This document shows, one piece after another, positions 36,735-45,993 of a DNA stretch of 64,000 bases. Within the stretch, counting starts at the first letter, position 1, and each line of letters begins with the position of its first letter. A program made the position numbers and the translations under genes. Source of the DNA: G965220205 sp965220205 (GTDB lineage Bacteria; Chloroflexota; Dehalococcoidia; Lucifugimonadales; Australimonadaceae). The stretch is taken from assembly GCA_965220205.1 (NCBI GenBank), contig OZ244812.1, forward strand, positions 1,488,001-1,552,000, in the 5' to 3' direction. A model generated the notes under the pieces. That model worked only from the letters and a program-made list of their open reading frames with translations. It did not search any database and was not told the DNA's origin.

Positions 36735-37748
36735 ATGGCCGCACGCATAGGCATCAACGGCTTCGGGCGCATTGGCCGACAGGTCCTGCGCGCGACGCTC
36801 GAACGGCATCCCGACGAGCTCGAGGTCGTCGCCGTCAACGACTTGGCAAGCCCCAAGTCCAACGCTCATCTGTTCAAGTACGACTCCAACTACGGCAGGT
36901 ACCCGGGGACCGTCGAGGCCGGGGACGGCGCCATCGAGATTGACGGGCGCTCCATCGCGTCGCTGTCGGAGCGCGATCCGGCCAAGCTCCCCTGGGGCGA
37001 TCTCGGCGTCGATATCGTGATCGAGTCCACGGGGTTCTTCACCGACGGAGAGAAGGCCGCCGCTCATATCGAGGCCGGCGCCAAGAAGGTCATCATCTCA
37101 GCCCCCGCGACCAAGGAGGACAAGACGTTGGTCCTCGGCGTGAACGCGGACGAGTACGACCCCAGCAACCATCGTGTCGTGTCCAACGCATCCTGCACGA
37201 CCAATTGCGTGGCGCAGCTCGTGAAGGTGCTCAACGATAGTTTCGGGATCAAGCATGGACTCATGACAACGGTCCACGCCTACACGAACGACCAGCAGAT
37301 ACTGGACCAGGTGCACTCCGACCTGCGGAGGGCGCGGGCGGCGGCCCAGAACATCATCCCCACGAGCACCGGCGCCGCGAAGGTCGTCGGAGTCGTGATC
37401 CCGCAACTCAACGGCCGCCTGCACGGCATGGCCCTACGCGTCCCGGTTTCGACGGGGTCCATCACCGACTTCGTGGCGGACCTGGAACAGGAGGTCTCCG
37501 TCGACGACGTCAACGCGGCGTTCAAGGCCGCGTCCGAGGGTGCATTGCACGGCATCCTGGAGTACACCGAGGACCCGATCGTATCGAGCGACATCAAGAT
37601 GAATCCGGCCAGCTGCATCTTCGACGGCCTCTCCACGATGGTAATGGAGGGCTCGATGGTGAAGGTGCTGGGCTGGTACGACAACGAGTGGGGCTACTCG
37701 TGCCGGACCTCCGACCTCGCCGCCATGCTCGCGGAGCGAGGCCTGTAG
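36735..37748 (+). CDS. gap: Glyceraldehyde-3-phosphate dehydrogenase
   Basis: 337 residues, standard length. The NAD-binding start is ARIGINGFGRIGRQVLRAT, the catalytic Cys154 is in SNASCTTNC, and the phosphate site has STGAAKVVGVVIP. VKVLGWYDNEWGYSCR closes the protein. AGGAGG lies just before the ATG. It catalyses the NAD(P)-dependent oxidation of glyceraldehyde 3-phosphate. It lies alone between the ABC permease and the large YYY membrane protein. Confidence 0.97.
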   Translation: MAARIGINGFGRIGRQVLRATLERHPDELEVVAVNDLASPKSNAHLFKYDSNYGRYPGTVEAGDGAIEIDGRSIASLSERDPAKLPWGDLGVDIVIESTGFFTDGEKAAAHIEAGAKKVIISAPATKEDKTLVLGVNADEYDPSNHRVVSNASCTTNCVAQLVKVLNDSFGIKHGLMTTVHAYTNDQQILDQVHSDLRRARAAAQNIIPTSTGAAKVVGVVIPQLNGRLHGMALRVPVSTGSITDFVADLEQEVSVDDVNAAFKAASEGALHGILEYTEDPIVSSDIKMNPASCIFDGLSTMVMEGSMVKVLGWYDNEWGYSCRTSDLAAMLAERGL

Positions 37749-37844
37749 CGACCTGGATCAGGCGCGCGCCCTGCCGATGACGACGCTGCCGTAAGGCCTC
37801 CCTCGTGGGAGCGCGTCCCTGGTCGCCCTCCCCTCACGCCCGCT

Positions 37845-37853
37845 TGATACAAT
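37845..37853 (+). promoter_or_regulatory. Extended -10 of the YYY membrane protein
   Basis: TGA-TACAAT. The last bases overlap an in-frame ATG at 37852, so the ATG 10 bases after the box (37864) is the likelier start, with a leader of only about four bases. Confidence 0.45.
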
Positions 37854-37863
37854 GGCCGACGCC

Positions 37864-40800
37864 ATGCAGCCCGCCGTCGCCACGTCCGCAGCTGCCGAAC
37901 CTTCGCGCTGGCTGAGCCGGGCTCGGGTGCTCGTGCTGCTGCCCTTCCTCATCGCCGCCGTAGCCCTGGGCCTCCGGCTCCAGGGCATCGATTGGGACAA
38001 CGGCCACTTCTTCCACCCCGACGAACGCTCGATCTATCTCCGTGCGGACCACATGTACCGCACACTCACCGACGCTCCGGGGTGGGAGGTCGACGCGAAC
38101 CGCGACTTTCCGCTCGACACGCCCGGCATCCCGGGCATCCGCACGTTCTTCGACAAGGACGCGAGTCCGCTGAACCCTCACTGGTTCCCCCTGGGGACCA
38201 TCATCATCTACATCCTCGTCGCCGTACGCGGGCTCCTCTTGGAGCCGTTCATGGACCAGGTGCGCTTACAAGACCTAGCCTCGGCCGGGCGCACGATCGC
38301 AGCCATCGTCGATACAGGCTCCGTCCTGATGCTCTACTTCCTAGGGCGCCGCTTGTACGGGCCTGCCGTGGGACTGCTGGCGTCGACGCTCGGCGCGCTC
38401 ACGGTCATCAACATCCAGCTCGCCCACTTCTACCGGCCGGAGTCGTTCGTCATCCTGCTGGCGCTGGGCTCGTTCTGGTGGATGCTGAACGTGCTGGAGC
38501 GAGGCAGGTTGCGGGACCACGTGGGACTCGCGGCGATGATCGGGCTGAGCTTCGCGTTCAGGGCCAGCGGCGCGCCGCTGCTCATACCTCTCTTCGCCGT
38601 CTACGGCATCCTGGCGTGGCGGCGGTGGAACTTCGAGAAGGGCATGGTTCCAGGCGTGGGGCTCGCCGTCGTCGCGGCCCAAGCGTTCGCGGCCGGAGCG
38701 CTCGCGTTCAGCATCTTCGCGGTCCTCCAGCCGTACGCCCTTCTGGACTACCGGCAGTTCTTCGGCAACCTGGCCTGGGAAACGAAGATCGCGCAGCACG
38801 CCGGGGACGTTCCCTACACCGTCCAGTACGTGGGCGCCGCGCGCAACGGACTGTACGAGATACGTCAAACGGCGGTGTGGGCGCTCGGCTTGCCCCTGGG
38901 CATCGCGGCGTGGGCGGGTCTCGCGATTTCGATCGTCATGGCCTTCTTCCGCCCGCGTACGGGGGAGCTGCTGCTGCTGGCCTGGGTCGTGCCGCTGTTC
39001 CTCACCGTCGCCATGTTCGAGGTCAAGTTCCTCCGTTACATCGCGCCCGTGCTCCCGGTGCTCGTGCTGCTGGGCAGCCGATGGATGATGGCGGCCTACG
39101 TATGGGCGAAACCCCGCGCGCCGGGACTGCGCGCGACAGCCGTCGGCGTCATCTCCTTCGTCGTTGTGGCGACGGCGTTGTACGCGGCCGCATTCACCGG
39201 CATCTACCGGGAGGACCATCCAGCCACGCAAGCCTCGGACTGGCTGAATGCGCAAGCGCCGCCTGGGGCGGTTATCCTCACCGACAACCACTGGGATGAA
39301 GGCATACCGGACCTGTGGCGGTTTACCGTCCGTCAACTGCCGATGTACGAGGGAGACAACCTCGGCAAGGCGGCCCGCGTCGCGAACATGGTGGCGACCG
39401 CCGACTACATCGTCGCGTATAGCAACCGCCCGTGGGGGAGCATCGCCCGGCTGCCCGAGCGCTATCCGTATTCGAGTGCCTACTACCACGCGCTGTTCTC
39501 GGGGCAACTGGGGTACGAGTTGGCGCAGGCCTTCGAGCGCTATCCAACGTTCGGCGGACTCTCGTTCGTCCACGACCCTTTCGACCGCGCGGGCGTCGCC
39601 AGGCCCGGCGCGCTGCCGGGTGCCGAACCCGACGGCGCAGCGCTCAACCTCGGCTGGGCCGACGAGAATGTGACGAACTACGACCATCCGCTGGTCCTCG
39701 TGTGGGAGAACCGCGGCGGTCTCTCCATTGACGAGGTCAGGGCAATCATCACGGCGGCTGGCAGCAGCTCCGCCGAACGCGCGCTCCTATCGGATGAAGC
39801 CTTCGAAACGCAACGGGCCGGGGGGACGTGGACGTCGATCTTCAACGAAGGCGGCCTGAACAGAACAGCGCCGTGGCTCGTCTGGCTCCTCGCATTGGAG
39901 ATCATCTTCATCGCAACACTTCCCCTCGCCATGCGGACGCTGCGTTGGCTGCCCGACCGCGGCGTCGTGCTCGCTCGGCCGCTCGGACTCCTCCTCGTCG
40001 GATGGCTCACCTGGATGGGGGCGAGCACCGGCCTGTGGGAGTTCGGGCGGGGGACCGTGATGTTGTCGGTGGGACTCGTGGCCACGGTCTCAACCGTGCT
40101 GGCGTACCGCAACCGGCGGGCGATGCTCCTATTCGTCCGCCGCCGCTGGCGTTACATCGCGGTCATGGAGATCGCCTTCGTAGTTGCGTTCCTCGTGTTT
40201 ATCGCCATCCGCGCCGCGAACCCGGACCTATGGCACCCGTACCGCGGGGGCGAAAAGCCGATGGACCTGGCGTACCTGACAGCAGTGGTCAAGTCCACTA
40301 CGTTCCCGCCCTACGACCCGTGGTACGCGGGGGGGCTGATCAACTACTACTACTTCGGGTTCGTCATCGTCGGCGTGCTGGTCCGAGCGACCGGCATCGT
40401 GCCCGCCGTTGCCTACAACCTCGCCGTGCCAGCCCTCTTCGCACTCACGCTGACCGCCGCCTTCAGCGTCGGCTACAACCTCACCGAGGGCCTCCGGAGA
40501 CGCATGAAGCTCGACGCGCCGGTAGCGACGACGCTCGCCGCGGGCACCGCGACCGCCTTCATGGTGGCGGTTATGAGCAACCTCGACGGCGCAGCGCAGC
40601 TGCTCCAAGGCGCGGCGCGGTCGTTCAGCGGCGAGCCGTGCGGATACTTCGACTTCTGGCGTTCGAGCCGCCTGATGCCCGGGCAGATCAGCATCACCGA
40701 GTTCCCGTTCTGGACGTTCCTGTTCGCCGACCTGCACGCCCACCTGATATCGCTGCCGTTTCAGGTCACTGCGGTCGGGCTTGCGGTCAATCTCGCGCTC

Positions 40801-42297
40801 AGCGCACAACAGCCGCTGCGGATGCTGCGGCGCGGGCCAGCCATCGGCGCCATGGCTCTCGTCGTGGGCTCGCTCGCCGCTATCAACACATGGGACGTCC
40901 CCGCCTACACCGTCCTCGGACTCGCCGCCATCGGCATCACCGTATTCGCGGCGAAGCGCGGCGCCGTCGGCCCGACGACGCTGGGCGCAGCGTTGCTCTG
41001 GGGCGCCGCGTTCTGGGCGGCGTTCTATCTCTTCTTCCTGCCTTTCCACGAGAACTACGATGCGCCGTTCGCCGGGATGCGCCTCAGCCAATGGCGCACG
41101 GTGCTGTGGCATTACCTCGGCATCCACGGCGTGCTGTTCTTCGTTGCCGGGACATGGCTGGCGGTGGAGACTTACCGCCGCCTCGTGGCGGGGCCACGAC
41201 TGTCGCCTGGGCCCGGGGCTGCTCCGGCGGGGAGTCTCGAAAGCGGCCGCACGCTGGCGGCCCGGCGGCTGCTATTGCTGCTCGGGTTGGCCGCAGCGGG
41301 CCTGGCGGGCCTTGCCTGCACGGTGTGGGTCACCACCCCAGCGCTCCATCAATGGACGACCGTAGCGCTGCTCGCGCCGTTCGTCCTCGCCGCGTCGGCG
41401 CTCGCCCTCTGGTGGGCGGCGCGCCGTACGCTCCCGGAAGCCCCGCTGCAGATGTTGCTGCTGACGATGGCGGTGCTGGCGTTCGGCGTGGGCGTCGGCG
41501 TGGATTTCGTAACCGCCGAGATCGACATCGATCGGATGAACACGGTGTTCAAGTTCTACCTCAACGCCTGGGTCCTCTACGGCATCGTCGCGGGGGCCGG
41601 CCTGTGGCAACTGTGGGTCTCGGGGGCGCTGCGCATCCGCGGCGTGGGGCGGGTCCGCTTCGTTCGCGGGGCCTGGCTCGCTCTTCTAGTCGTCCTGGTG
41701 GCGGCGAGCAGCGTGTTCCCCATCCTGGGAACACGGGCTAGGATTGCTGACCGTTTCGATGCCGGGTTGCCGCTCACGCTGGACGGGACGGCGTACCAAC
41801 AGACCGTGGAGTACCACGACCCCGGGCCCAACGGTCGAGGAGAGGCCCCGAACTCCCGGTACCGGCTGGCCGACGACGCGGAAGCTCTCGCATTCATCCG
41901 AGAGCACATCGACGGCACGCCGGTGTTCCTCGAGGCGGTGACGAACCAGTACCGTTGGACTCCCCGGGTGGCCAAGCACACCGGCCTGCCCGTGGTCTTC
42001 GGGTGGCATTGGCACCAGGTCCAGCAGCGCGGCTACGGCGGGAGGGAGCCGCACGCGGTGGACCGCCGGCTTGCCGACGTGCGCGAGATGTTCAGGACAA
42101 GCGACCTCCAGCGCTTCGGCGAACTCCTCGCCAAGTACGACGTGGAGTACATCTACGTCGGGCCCACCGAGCGTCTCTACTTCCCGCAGGGCGTCGGCAA
42201 GTTCGAGAGGCTGGCGGGCACGACGCTCGATGTGGTGTTCAGCAACTCGACTGTCACGATCTATCGAGTGCTGCCAAGCGCGGACGAGCCCGCGTGA
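37864..42297 (+). CDS. Giant Chlorflexi/archaea-type YYY membrane protein fused to a glycosyltransferase-like half
   Basis: About 1477 residues and more than 20 hydrophobic segments. The first half (to about residue 650) looks like a PMT/ArnT-type lipid-sugar glycosyltransferase: FHPDERSIYLRADHMYR near the N-terminus with an acidic loop after helix 1, then many helices and an outer domain. The second half has the DUF2298/TIGR03662 hallmark GGLINYYYFGFVIVG (about residue 828), EFPFWTFLFADLHAHL, and DRMNTVFKFYLNAWVLYG. It is probably a surface glycosylation or polymer enzyme. No partner genes lie beside it. Confidence 0.88.
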   Translation: MQPAVATSAAAEPSRWLSRARVLVLLPFLIAAVALGLRLQGIDWDNGHFFHPDERSIYLRADHMYRTLTDAPGWEVDANRDFPLDTPGIPGIRTFFDKDASPLNPHWFPLGTIIIYILVAVRGLLLEPFMDQVRLQDLASAGRTIAAIVDTGSVLMLYFLGRRLYGPAVGLLASTLGALTVINIQLAHFYRPESFVILLALGSFWWMLNVLERGRLRDHVGLAAMIGLSFAFRASGAPLLIPLFAVYGILAWRRWNFEKGMVPGVGLAVVAAQAFAAGALAFSIFAVLQPYALLDYRQFFGNLAWETKIAQHAGDVPYTVQYVGAARNGLYEIRQTAVWALGLPLGIAAWAGLAISIVMAFFRPRTGELLLLAWVVPLFLTVAMFEVKFLRYIAPVLPVLVLLGSRWMMAAYVWAKPRAPGLRATAVGVISFVVVATALYAAAFTGIYREDHPATQASDWLNAQAPPGAVILTDNHWDEGIPDLWRFTVRQLPMYEGDNLGKAARVANMVATADYIVAYSNRPWGSIARLPERYPYSSAYYHALFSGQLGYELAQAFERYPTFGGLSFVHDPFDRAGVARPGALPGAEPDGAALNLGWADENVTNYDHPLVLVWENRGGLSIDEVRAIITAAGSSSAERALLSDEAFETQRAGGTWTSIFNEGGLNRTAPWLVWLLALEIIFIATLPLAMRTLRWLPDRGVVLARPLGLLLVGWLTWMGASTGLWEFGRGTVMLSVGLVATVSTVLAYRNRRAMLLFVRRRWRYIAVMEIAFVVAFLVFIAIRAANPDLWHPYRGGEKPMDLAYLTAVVKSTTFPPYDPWYAGGLINYYYFGFVIVGVLVRATGIVPAVAYNLAVPALFALTLTAAFSVGYNLTEGLRRRMKLDAPVATTLAAGTATAFMVAVMSNLDGAAQLLQGAARSFSGEPCGYFDFWRSSRLMPGQISITEFPFWTFLFADLHAHLISLPFQVTAVGLAVNLALSAQQPLRMLRRGPAIGAMALVVGSLAAINTWDVPAYTVLGLAAIGITVFAAKRGAVGPTTLGAALLWGAAFWAAFYLFFLPFHENYDAPFAGMRLSQWRTVLWHYLGIHGVLFFVAGTWLAVETYRRLVAGPRLSPGPGAAPAGSLESGRTLAARRLLLLLGLAAAGLAGLACTVWVTTPALHQWTTVALLAPFVLAASALALWWAARRTLPEAPLQMLLLTMAVLAFGVGVGVDFVTAEIDIDRMNTVFKFYLNAWVLYGIVAGAGLWQLWVSGALRIRGVGRVRFVRGAWLALLVVLVAASSVFPILGTRARIADRFDAGLPLTLDGTAYQQTVEYHDPGPNGRGEAPNSRYRLADDAEALAFIREHIDGTPVFLEAVTNQYRWTPRVAKHTGLPVVFGWHWHQVQQRGYGGREPHAVDRRLADVREMFRTSDLQRFGELLAKYDVEYIYVGPTERLYFPQGVGKFERLAGTTLDVVFSNSTVTIYRVLPSADEPA

Positions 42298-42387
42298 GCG
42301 CTCGACCGATTGCGGAGCCCACGGGTCGATGCTAGCCTAGCGCCTTGGGCACGGGCTCGCCCGCCCGCCTCTGGAGGCCTCTTCTCC

Positions 42388-42699
42388 ATGGACTTTATCG
42401 ACAACATCCGGGACATTCTGATCAGCGTCTACCTGGGCGTGGGCATCATCCTCACGCTAGCCTTGATTGTGTTCTCATGCCTGCTCTACAAGGCGCTGAA
42501 GGGGTTCATCAGCTCGGCGACGCGCTCGATGGACAACGTTGGCAAGGTGTCCGACGCGGCCGTGGAGCATATCGTCAGACCGTTGGAGGACGGGGTCTCG
42601 TTCAGCTCCGTGGCCGGCAACTCTCTCGGTTTCGCGACCGGCTTTATCGCAGGCCTCCGGGGCCGCCGCTCAGACCGCAAGAAGAAAGACGGCGACTAG
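42388..42699 (+). CDS. Small single-helix membrane protein, unknown function
   Basis: 103 residues. One membrane helix near the N-terminus (DILISVYLGVGIILTLALIVFSCLLY) is followed by an amphipathic region (SATRSMDNVGKVSDAAVEHIVRPLEDG), a Gly/Ala/Phe-rich stretch and a very basic tail RGRRSDRKKKDGD. The layout recalls DUF948/YtxH-like small membrane proteins, but I cannot assign a family. GGAGG lies about 11 bases before the ATG. Confidence 0.65.
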   Translation: MDFIDNIRDILISVYLGVGIILTLALIVFSCLLYKALKGFISSATRSMDNVGKVSDAAVEHIVRPLEDGVSFSSVAGNSLGFATGFIAGLRGRRSDRKKKDGD

Positions 42700-42750
42700 C
42701 CCCCTACCCTCGTTCGTCGCAGCCCATACGGGGACGAGGAGCCGCCAGTG

Positions 42751-43275
42751 ATGAGCCAACAGACGATACCCGTGCTCGTCATCTCCGGCTCCATGGGGGC
42801 TGGGAAGACGACGGTGCTCTCCGAGGCGTCGGACATCCTGGCCGAGGCCGGCGTCCCTCATGCGGCGATCGACCTCGACGCCCTATCGGTGATGTTCCCG
42901 TCACAGGGGCCCCATGGGGAGCATCTCGCGTTTGCCAACTTGGCCGCAATCTGGCCTATCTATGCCCGCGCTGGGGCGGACCGCCTGTTGATCGCATGGG
43001 TCATAGAGGAACGAAGCGAGCTGGCTGCAATCCACGGCGCGGTCCCGAACGCTGAGCCGACCGTGTGCCGGCTGACTGCCCCGCTGGCGACGATGCAGGA
43101 CCGCCTGCGCGTCCGCGAGCCCGGGATGTTCCAGCAACAGGCGCTCGCCCGGACGGCGGAGCTGGACGACGTACTGAAGAGGAATCAGCCTGACGACTTC
43201 GTCGTCGACAACGGCCCAAGGCGATCCGTAGGCGATGTTGCGCGGGAAGTGCTGGCAACGGCTGGCTGGCTGTGA
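42751..43275 (+). CDS. P-loop nucleoside/nucleotide kinase-like protein
   Basis: A 174-residue P-loop protein. Walker A is ISGSMGAGKTTVLSEASDIL, followed by AAIDLDALSVMFP, similar to shikimate, gluconate or adenylyl-sulfate kinases. LLIAWVIEERSEL and CRLTAPLATMQDRLRVREPG supply a lid-like arginine region. The substrate is not recognisable. Start at 42751 (ATG) or 42748 (GTG); GAGGAG fits either. Confidence 0.7.
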   Translation: MSQQTIPVLVISGSMGAGKTTVLSEASDILAEAGVPHAAIDLDALSVMFPSQGPHGEHLAFANLAAIWPIYARAGADRLLIAWVIEERSELAAIHGAVPNAEPTVCRLTAPLATMQDRLRVREPGMFQQQALARTAELDDVLKRNQPDDFVVDNGPRRSVGDVAREVLATAGWL

Positions 43276-43311
43276 TTCCGGCCATCGCTTCGAGAACGCG
43301 GCGCCTACAAC

Positions 43312-43795
43312 GAGGCCATGGAGCATGGTCCCCCCATCCTAACCTTCCCCCCACGGTGGAATGGACTTCCGGCGGTGCAACGGCGCGCTGGCAACGAGGC
43401 CATGGAGCATGGTCCCCCCATCCTAACCTTCCCCCCGCGGTGGAAGGGACTTCCGGCGGCGCAACGGCGCGTTAGCAACGAGGCCATGGAGCATGGTCCC
43501 CCCATCCTAACCTTCCCCCCGCGGTGGAAGGGACTTCCGGCGGCGCAACGGCGCGTTGGCAACGAGGCCATAGAGCATGGTCCCCCCATCCTAACCTTCC
43601 CCCCGCGGTGGAAGGGACTTCCGGCGGCGCAACGGCGCGTTGGCAACGAGGCCATGGAGCATGGTCCCCCCATCCTAACCTTCCCCCCACGGTGGAATGG
43701 ACTTCCGGCGGTGCAACGGCGCGCTGGCAACGAGGCCATGGAGCATGGTCCCCATCCCAACTTCCCTCCGGGGTGGAGAGGACTCCGGCGGGAAA
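43312..43795. repeat. 84-bp tandem repeat, five units plus a decayed sixth
   Basis: Units begin at 43312, 43396, 43480, 43564 and 43648, with a degenerate one from 43732. Each begins GAGGCCATGGAGCATGGTCC and contains a CCTTCC...GGAAGG-type inverted pair. Units 2-4 share one set of variants, and units 1 and 5 share another (GGTGGAATGG, GCGGTGCAAC). Confidence 0.95.
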
Positions 43796-44030
43796 TGAAC
43801 GGAAATGGGCCAAAATGGCCAGAAATGGGCCCAGAACGTGAGGTTTTTCACTCGTAAATTGCAGGGGTTTACGAGTGGAGGGGCAAAATAGTGCGACATT
43901 CTGCGACATTTGCGACATTTACTCGTAAATCGGGCTGTCGCCCCAGCGCGCTAGCACCAGGTGGTTTCGGAGGCCCCCTTCGACGGGCTCAGGGCAGGCT
44001 TCGACAGGCCCAAGACAGAGATGGTAGGGG
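43792..44030 (+). repeat. Dispersed repeat, copy 2 (R2)
   Basis: Inverted relative to copy 1 at 14796-15021. Palindrome CACTCGTAAA/TTTACGAGTG (43849-43858 and 43868-43877). Three GCGACATT iterons start at 43893, 43903 and 43912. The right part contains two TTCGACxGGC motifs around 43980-44010, also present in copy 1. Confidence 0.9.
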
Positions 44031-44092
44031 GATGGGGGCGTCGAGGGAAGGGGCGGATGTCCGTGGGCGCCCGCCCCTGCCGCCGGCTGGAC

Positions 44093-44914
44093 TCAGCCTT
44101 TGTATCTTGGATAGGAGCCGAACACCTTCAGCAGCGACACTGACCGCTCGACCCGCTCCAACGCGGCGGCGACCGCGGGGTCGTTCCGGTGCCCTGAGAG
44201 GTCCACGAGGAAGTAGTAGCGCCCCAGCGCCTCCCGGGTGGGCCTCGACTCCACCTTCGTCAGGTTGATGCCAGCGTGCGCAAATTCGCCCATCACGTCG
44301 AACAACATACCGGGCCGGTCGTCGTCGAACGAGAAGCAGATTGAGGTCTTGTCGTCGCCGGTGGGCTCGGCGTCGCTCGCCGCGAGCACAACGAAGCGCG
44401 TGACGTTGCTGTCGTCGTCCTGTATGCCTTCGGCCAAGACGGCCGCGTTGTAAAGGGTTGCCGCCCGCTTGGGCGCGATCGCGGCGGACGGCACATCCGC
44501 GTTCGCGGCCTGCTCGACGGCCCCAGCGGTGCTGAGCGCCGCGGCAAGCTCGGCGTGCGGCAGATTGCGGCCGAGGTACTCACGGCATTGTCCCAGCGCC
44601 TGCGGGTGCGAGTAGACCCGCTGGATGGCGTCCATGGCCAAGCCGGGCGAGGCCATGAGGTTATGGACGACCGCCAGGTTGAGCTCGCGCTTGACGCGGT
44701 AGCCTTCCTCGTGAATCAACAGGTCGAGCGTCTCGGTGACGGCGCCCTGCAGGCTGTTCTCGATGGGGGCAACTGCCTCATCGATGTCTCCGCTGGCTAC
44801 AGCCGCGGCAGCGGCGGCGATGGTGGGAAACGGGCGCATCTCGGCGTCGGGGGCGTAGCGGAGGGCCGCCTCCTCCGAGAAGGTGCCGCGCGGCCCCAGG
44901 AACGCGAGCCGCAT
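44093..44914 (-). CDS. pheA: Prephenate dehydratase
   Basis: Converts prephenate to phenylpyruvate in phenylalanine synthesis. 273 residues, monofunctional form. Catalytic domain: AFLGPRGTFSEEAALRY, PIENSLQGAV and NVTRFVVLA with the essential Thr-Arg-Phe. The C-terminal ACT domain has GINLTKVESRPTREALGRYYFLVDL, the phenylalanine-binding ESRP. The start directly follows the stop of the upstream TrkA-like gene, so it is the last gene of the potassium-uptake cluster. Confidence 0.95.
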   Translation of the reverse strand: MRLAFLGPRGTFSEEAALRYAPDAEMRPFPTIAAAAAAVASGDIDEAVAPIENSLQGAVTETLDLLIHEEGYRVKRELNLAVVHNLMASPGLAMDAIQRVYSHPQALGQCREYLGRNLPHAELAAALSTAGAVEQAANADVPSAAIAPKRAATLYNAAVLAEGIQDDDSNVTRFVVLAASDAEPTGDDKTSICFSFDDDRPGMLFDVMGEFAHAGINLTKVESRPTREALGRYYFLVDLSGHRNDPAVAAALERVERSVSLLKVFGSYPRYKG

Positions 44915-45577
44915 CTACGCGCTCCCCGTGAGCGCCCGCCAGAGTTGGTTCTCCTTCTCGGAAGGCGTAATCGCCACGACCTCGTCGCCCGCCTGGAGCT
45001 GCATGTCGTCCTCGATGCGCCTCAGCTCGCCGTTCTTCCCGACGACCGCCGCGAGCGAGATCCCCGGAGGCAACCCGACCCCGGCGAGCGACCGACCGAC
45101 CGCCGGCGAGCCGTCGGGAACTCGCACGCAGACGATCCCCGAGTCCCCGTGGAGCGGGAGCACGTGGACCAGCGGGCCGCCCGGAAACTCCTCCTCGATA
45201 TGCGAGAGGATGAGCTCGGTCGTGTTGATCGCCACGTCGACGCCCAGCGAATCGAACAGCGGCCCGTGATCGGGGTCGGTCATAATCGTAATGACCTGAT
45301 GGATGTTGAACTTCCACTTGGCGACCTGACAGGCCATCAGGTTCACCGCGTCCGACCCCGTGGTGGAGATAAGCATGTCGCACCGTTCCGCGCCCGCTTC
45401 CGCCAGCACGGTCGGCTCGGTCCCGTCGCTGGAAACGACAATGTTGCCGAACTCCTCAGCAGCCTCCTCGGCCTTGCGGGAGTTGTGCTCGATGACGACC
45501 ACCTCATGGCTGCTCGCCAGCAGCGCGCGCGTAAGGTAGTAGCCGATCTTTCCGCAGCCCACAACGATGACGAACAC
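44915..45577 (-). CDS. TrkA/KtrA-type potassium-channel regulatory protein (N and C domains)
   Basis: A 220-residue cytoplasmic RCK protein. The Rossmann NAD/ATP-binding domain begins FVIVVGCGKIGYYLTRALL, with the acidic ribose ligand in VVVIEHN. The RCK_C (TrkA-C) domain ends DMQLQAGDEVVAITPSEKE. It gates the TrkH-type channel encoded in the same cluster. It starts two bases after the previous gene. Confidence 0.9.
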   Translation of the reverse strand: MFVIVVGCGKIGYYLTRALLASSHEVVVIEHNSRKAEEAAEEFGNIVVSSDGTEPTVLAEAGAERCDMLISTTGSDAVNLMACQVAKWKFNIHQVITIMTDPDHGPLFDSLGVDVAINTTELILSHIEEEFPGGPLVHVLPLHGDSGIVCVRVPDGSPAVGRSLAGVGLPPGISLAAVVGKNGELRRIEDDMQLQAGDEVVAITPSEKENQLWRALTGSA

Positions 45578-45579
45578 GG

Positions 45580-45990
45580 CTATCGCTCCATCGCTTCGAG
45601 GACGAGCGCCGTTGTGGCCTGCGGCGGGCTTACGGTCCGTAAGCCGAACTCCTCGTACATCTCGCGTCGTACCGGGTCGTTGATTCGGCAGATGACCTTC
45701 TCAATCCCGTAGCCGATCTGGGCCGTCTGCGCAGCCAAGGCGTTCACCGTGTCCTGAGCGGTCAGGGCCATGAACACGTCGATCTCCTGAACGCCGGTCC
45801 GGCGCAGCTCCTCGTTGGACGTGCCGTTGGCGACGATCATGCGGAGGCGCGGCTGCTCGCTCAGGCGACGGAAGGTTTCCGGGTCCTTGTCCAGGATCGT
45901 CACCTCATCGCCACGGGCCACGAGCTCCTTCGCCACCATCGCGCCGACTCGTCCACACCCCACGATCATCACTCGTTGCGCCATGACCAC
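45580..45990 (-). CDS. TrkA-N-only regulatory protein
   Basis: A 136-residue protein with only the Rossmann part: VMIVGCGRVGAMVAKELVARGDEVTILDKDPETFRRL and MIVANGTSNEELRRTGV. There is no RCK_C domain. In full-length TrkA of proteobacteria, two N-C units are fused; here N-only and N-C proteins are made separately and back to back. They may combine as a heteromer. Confidence 0.88.
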   Translation of the reverse strand: MVMAQRVMIVGCGRVGAMVAKELVARGDEVTILDKDPETFRRLSEQPRLRMIVANGTSNEELRRTGVQEIDVFMALTAQDTVNALAAQTAQIGYGIEKVICRINDPVRREMYEEFGLRTVSPPQATTALVLEAMER

Positions 45991-45993
45991 TCG

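Larger units (their letters stand above)
43276..44092. other. 817-base repeat-filled gap
   Basis: No gene. It holds the 84-bp tandem array (43312-43795) directly abutting the second dispersed repeat copy (43792-44030). Open frames through the array arise only because the period is divisible by three and free of stops. Confidence 0.8.

Noticed and set aside
43312..43795. CRISPR array
   Set aside because: Units are directly adjacent 84-bp copies with no variable spacers and no cas genes nearby.
43318..43857. Long open frames with a 28-residue repeat on both strands
   Set aside because: They exist only because the 84-bp tandem unit has a period divisible by three and no stops. There are no start signals, and base composition does not follow coding patterns.
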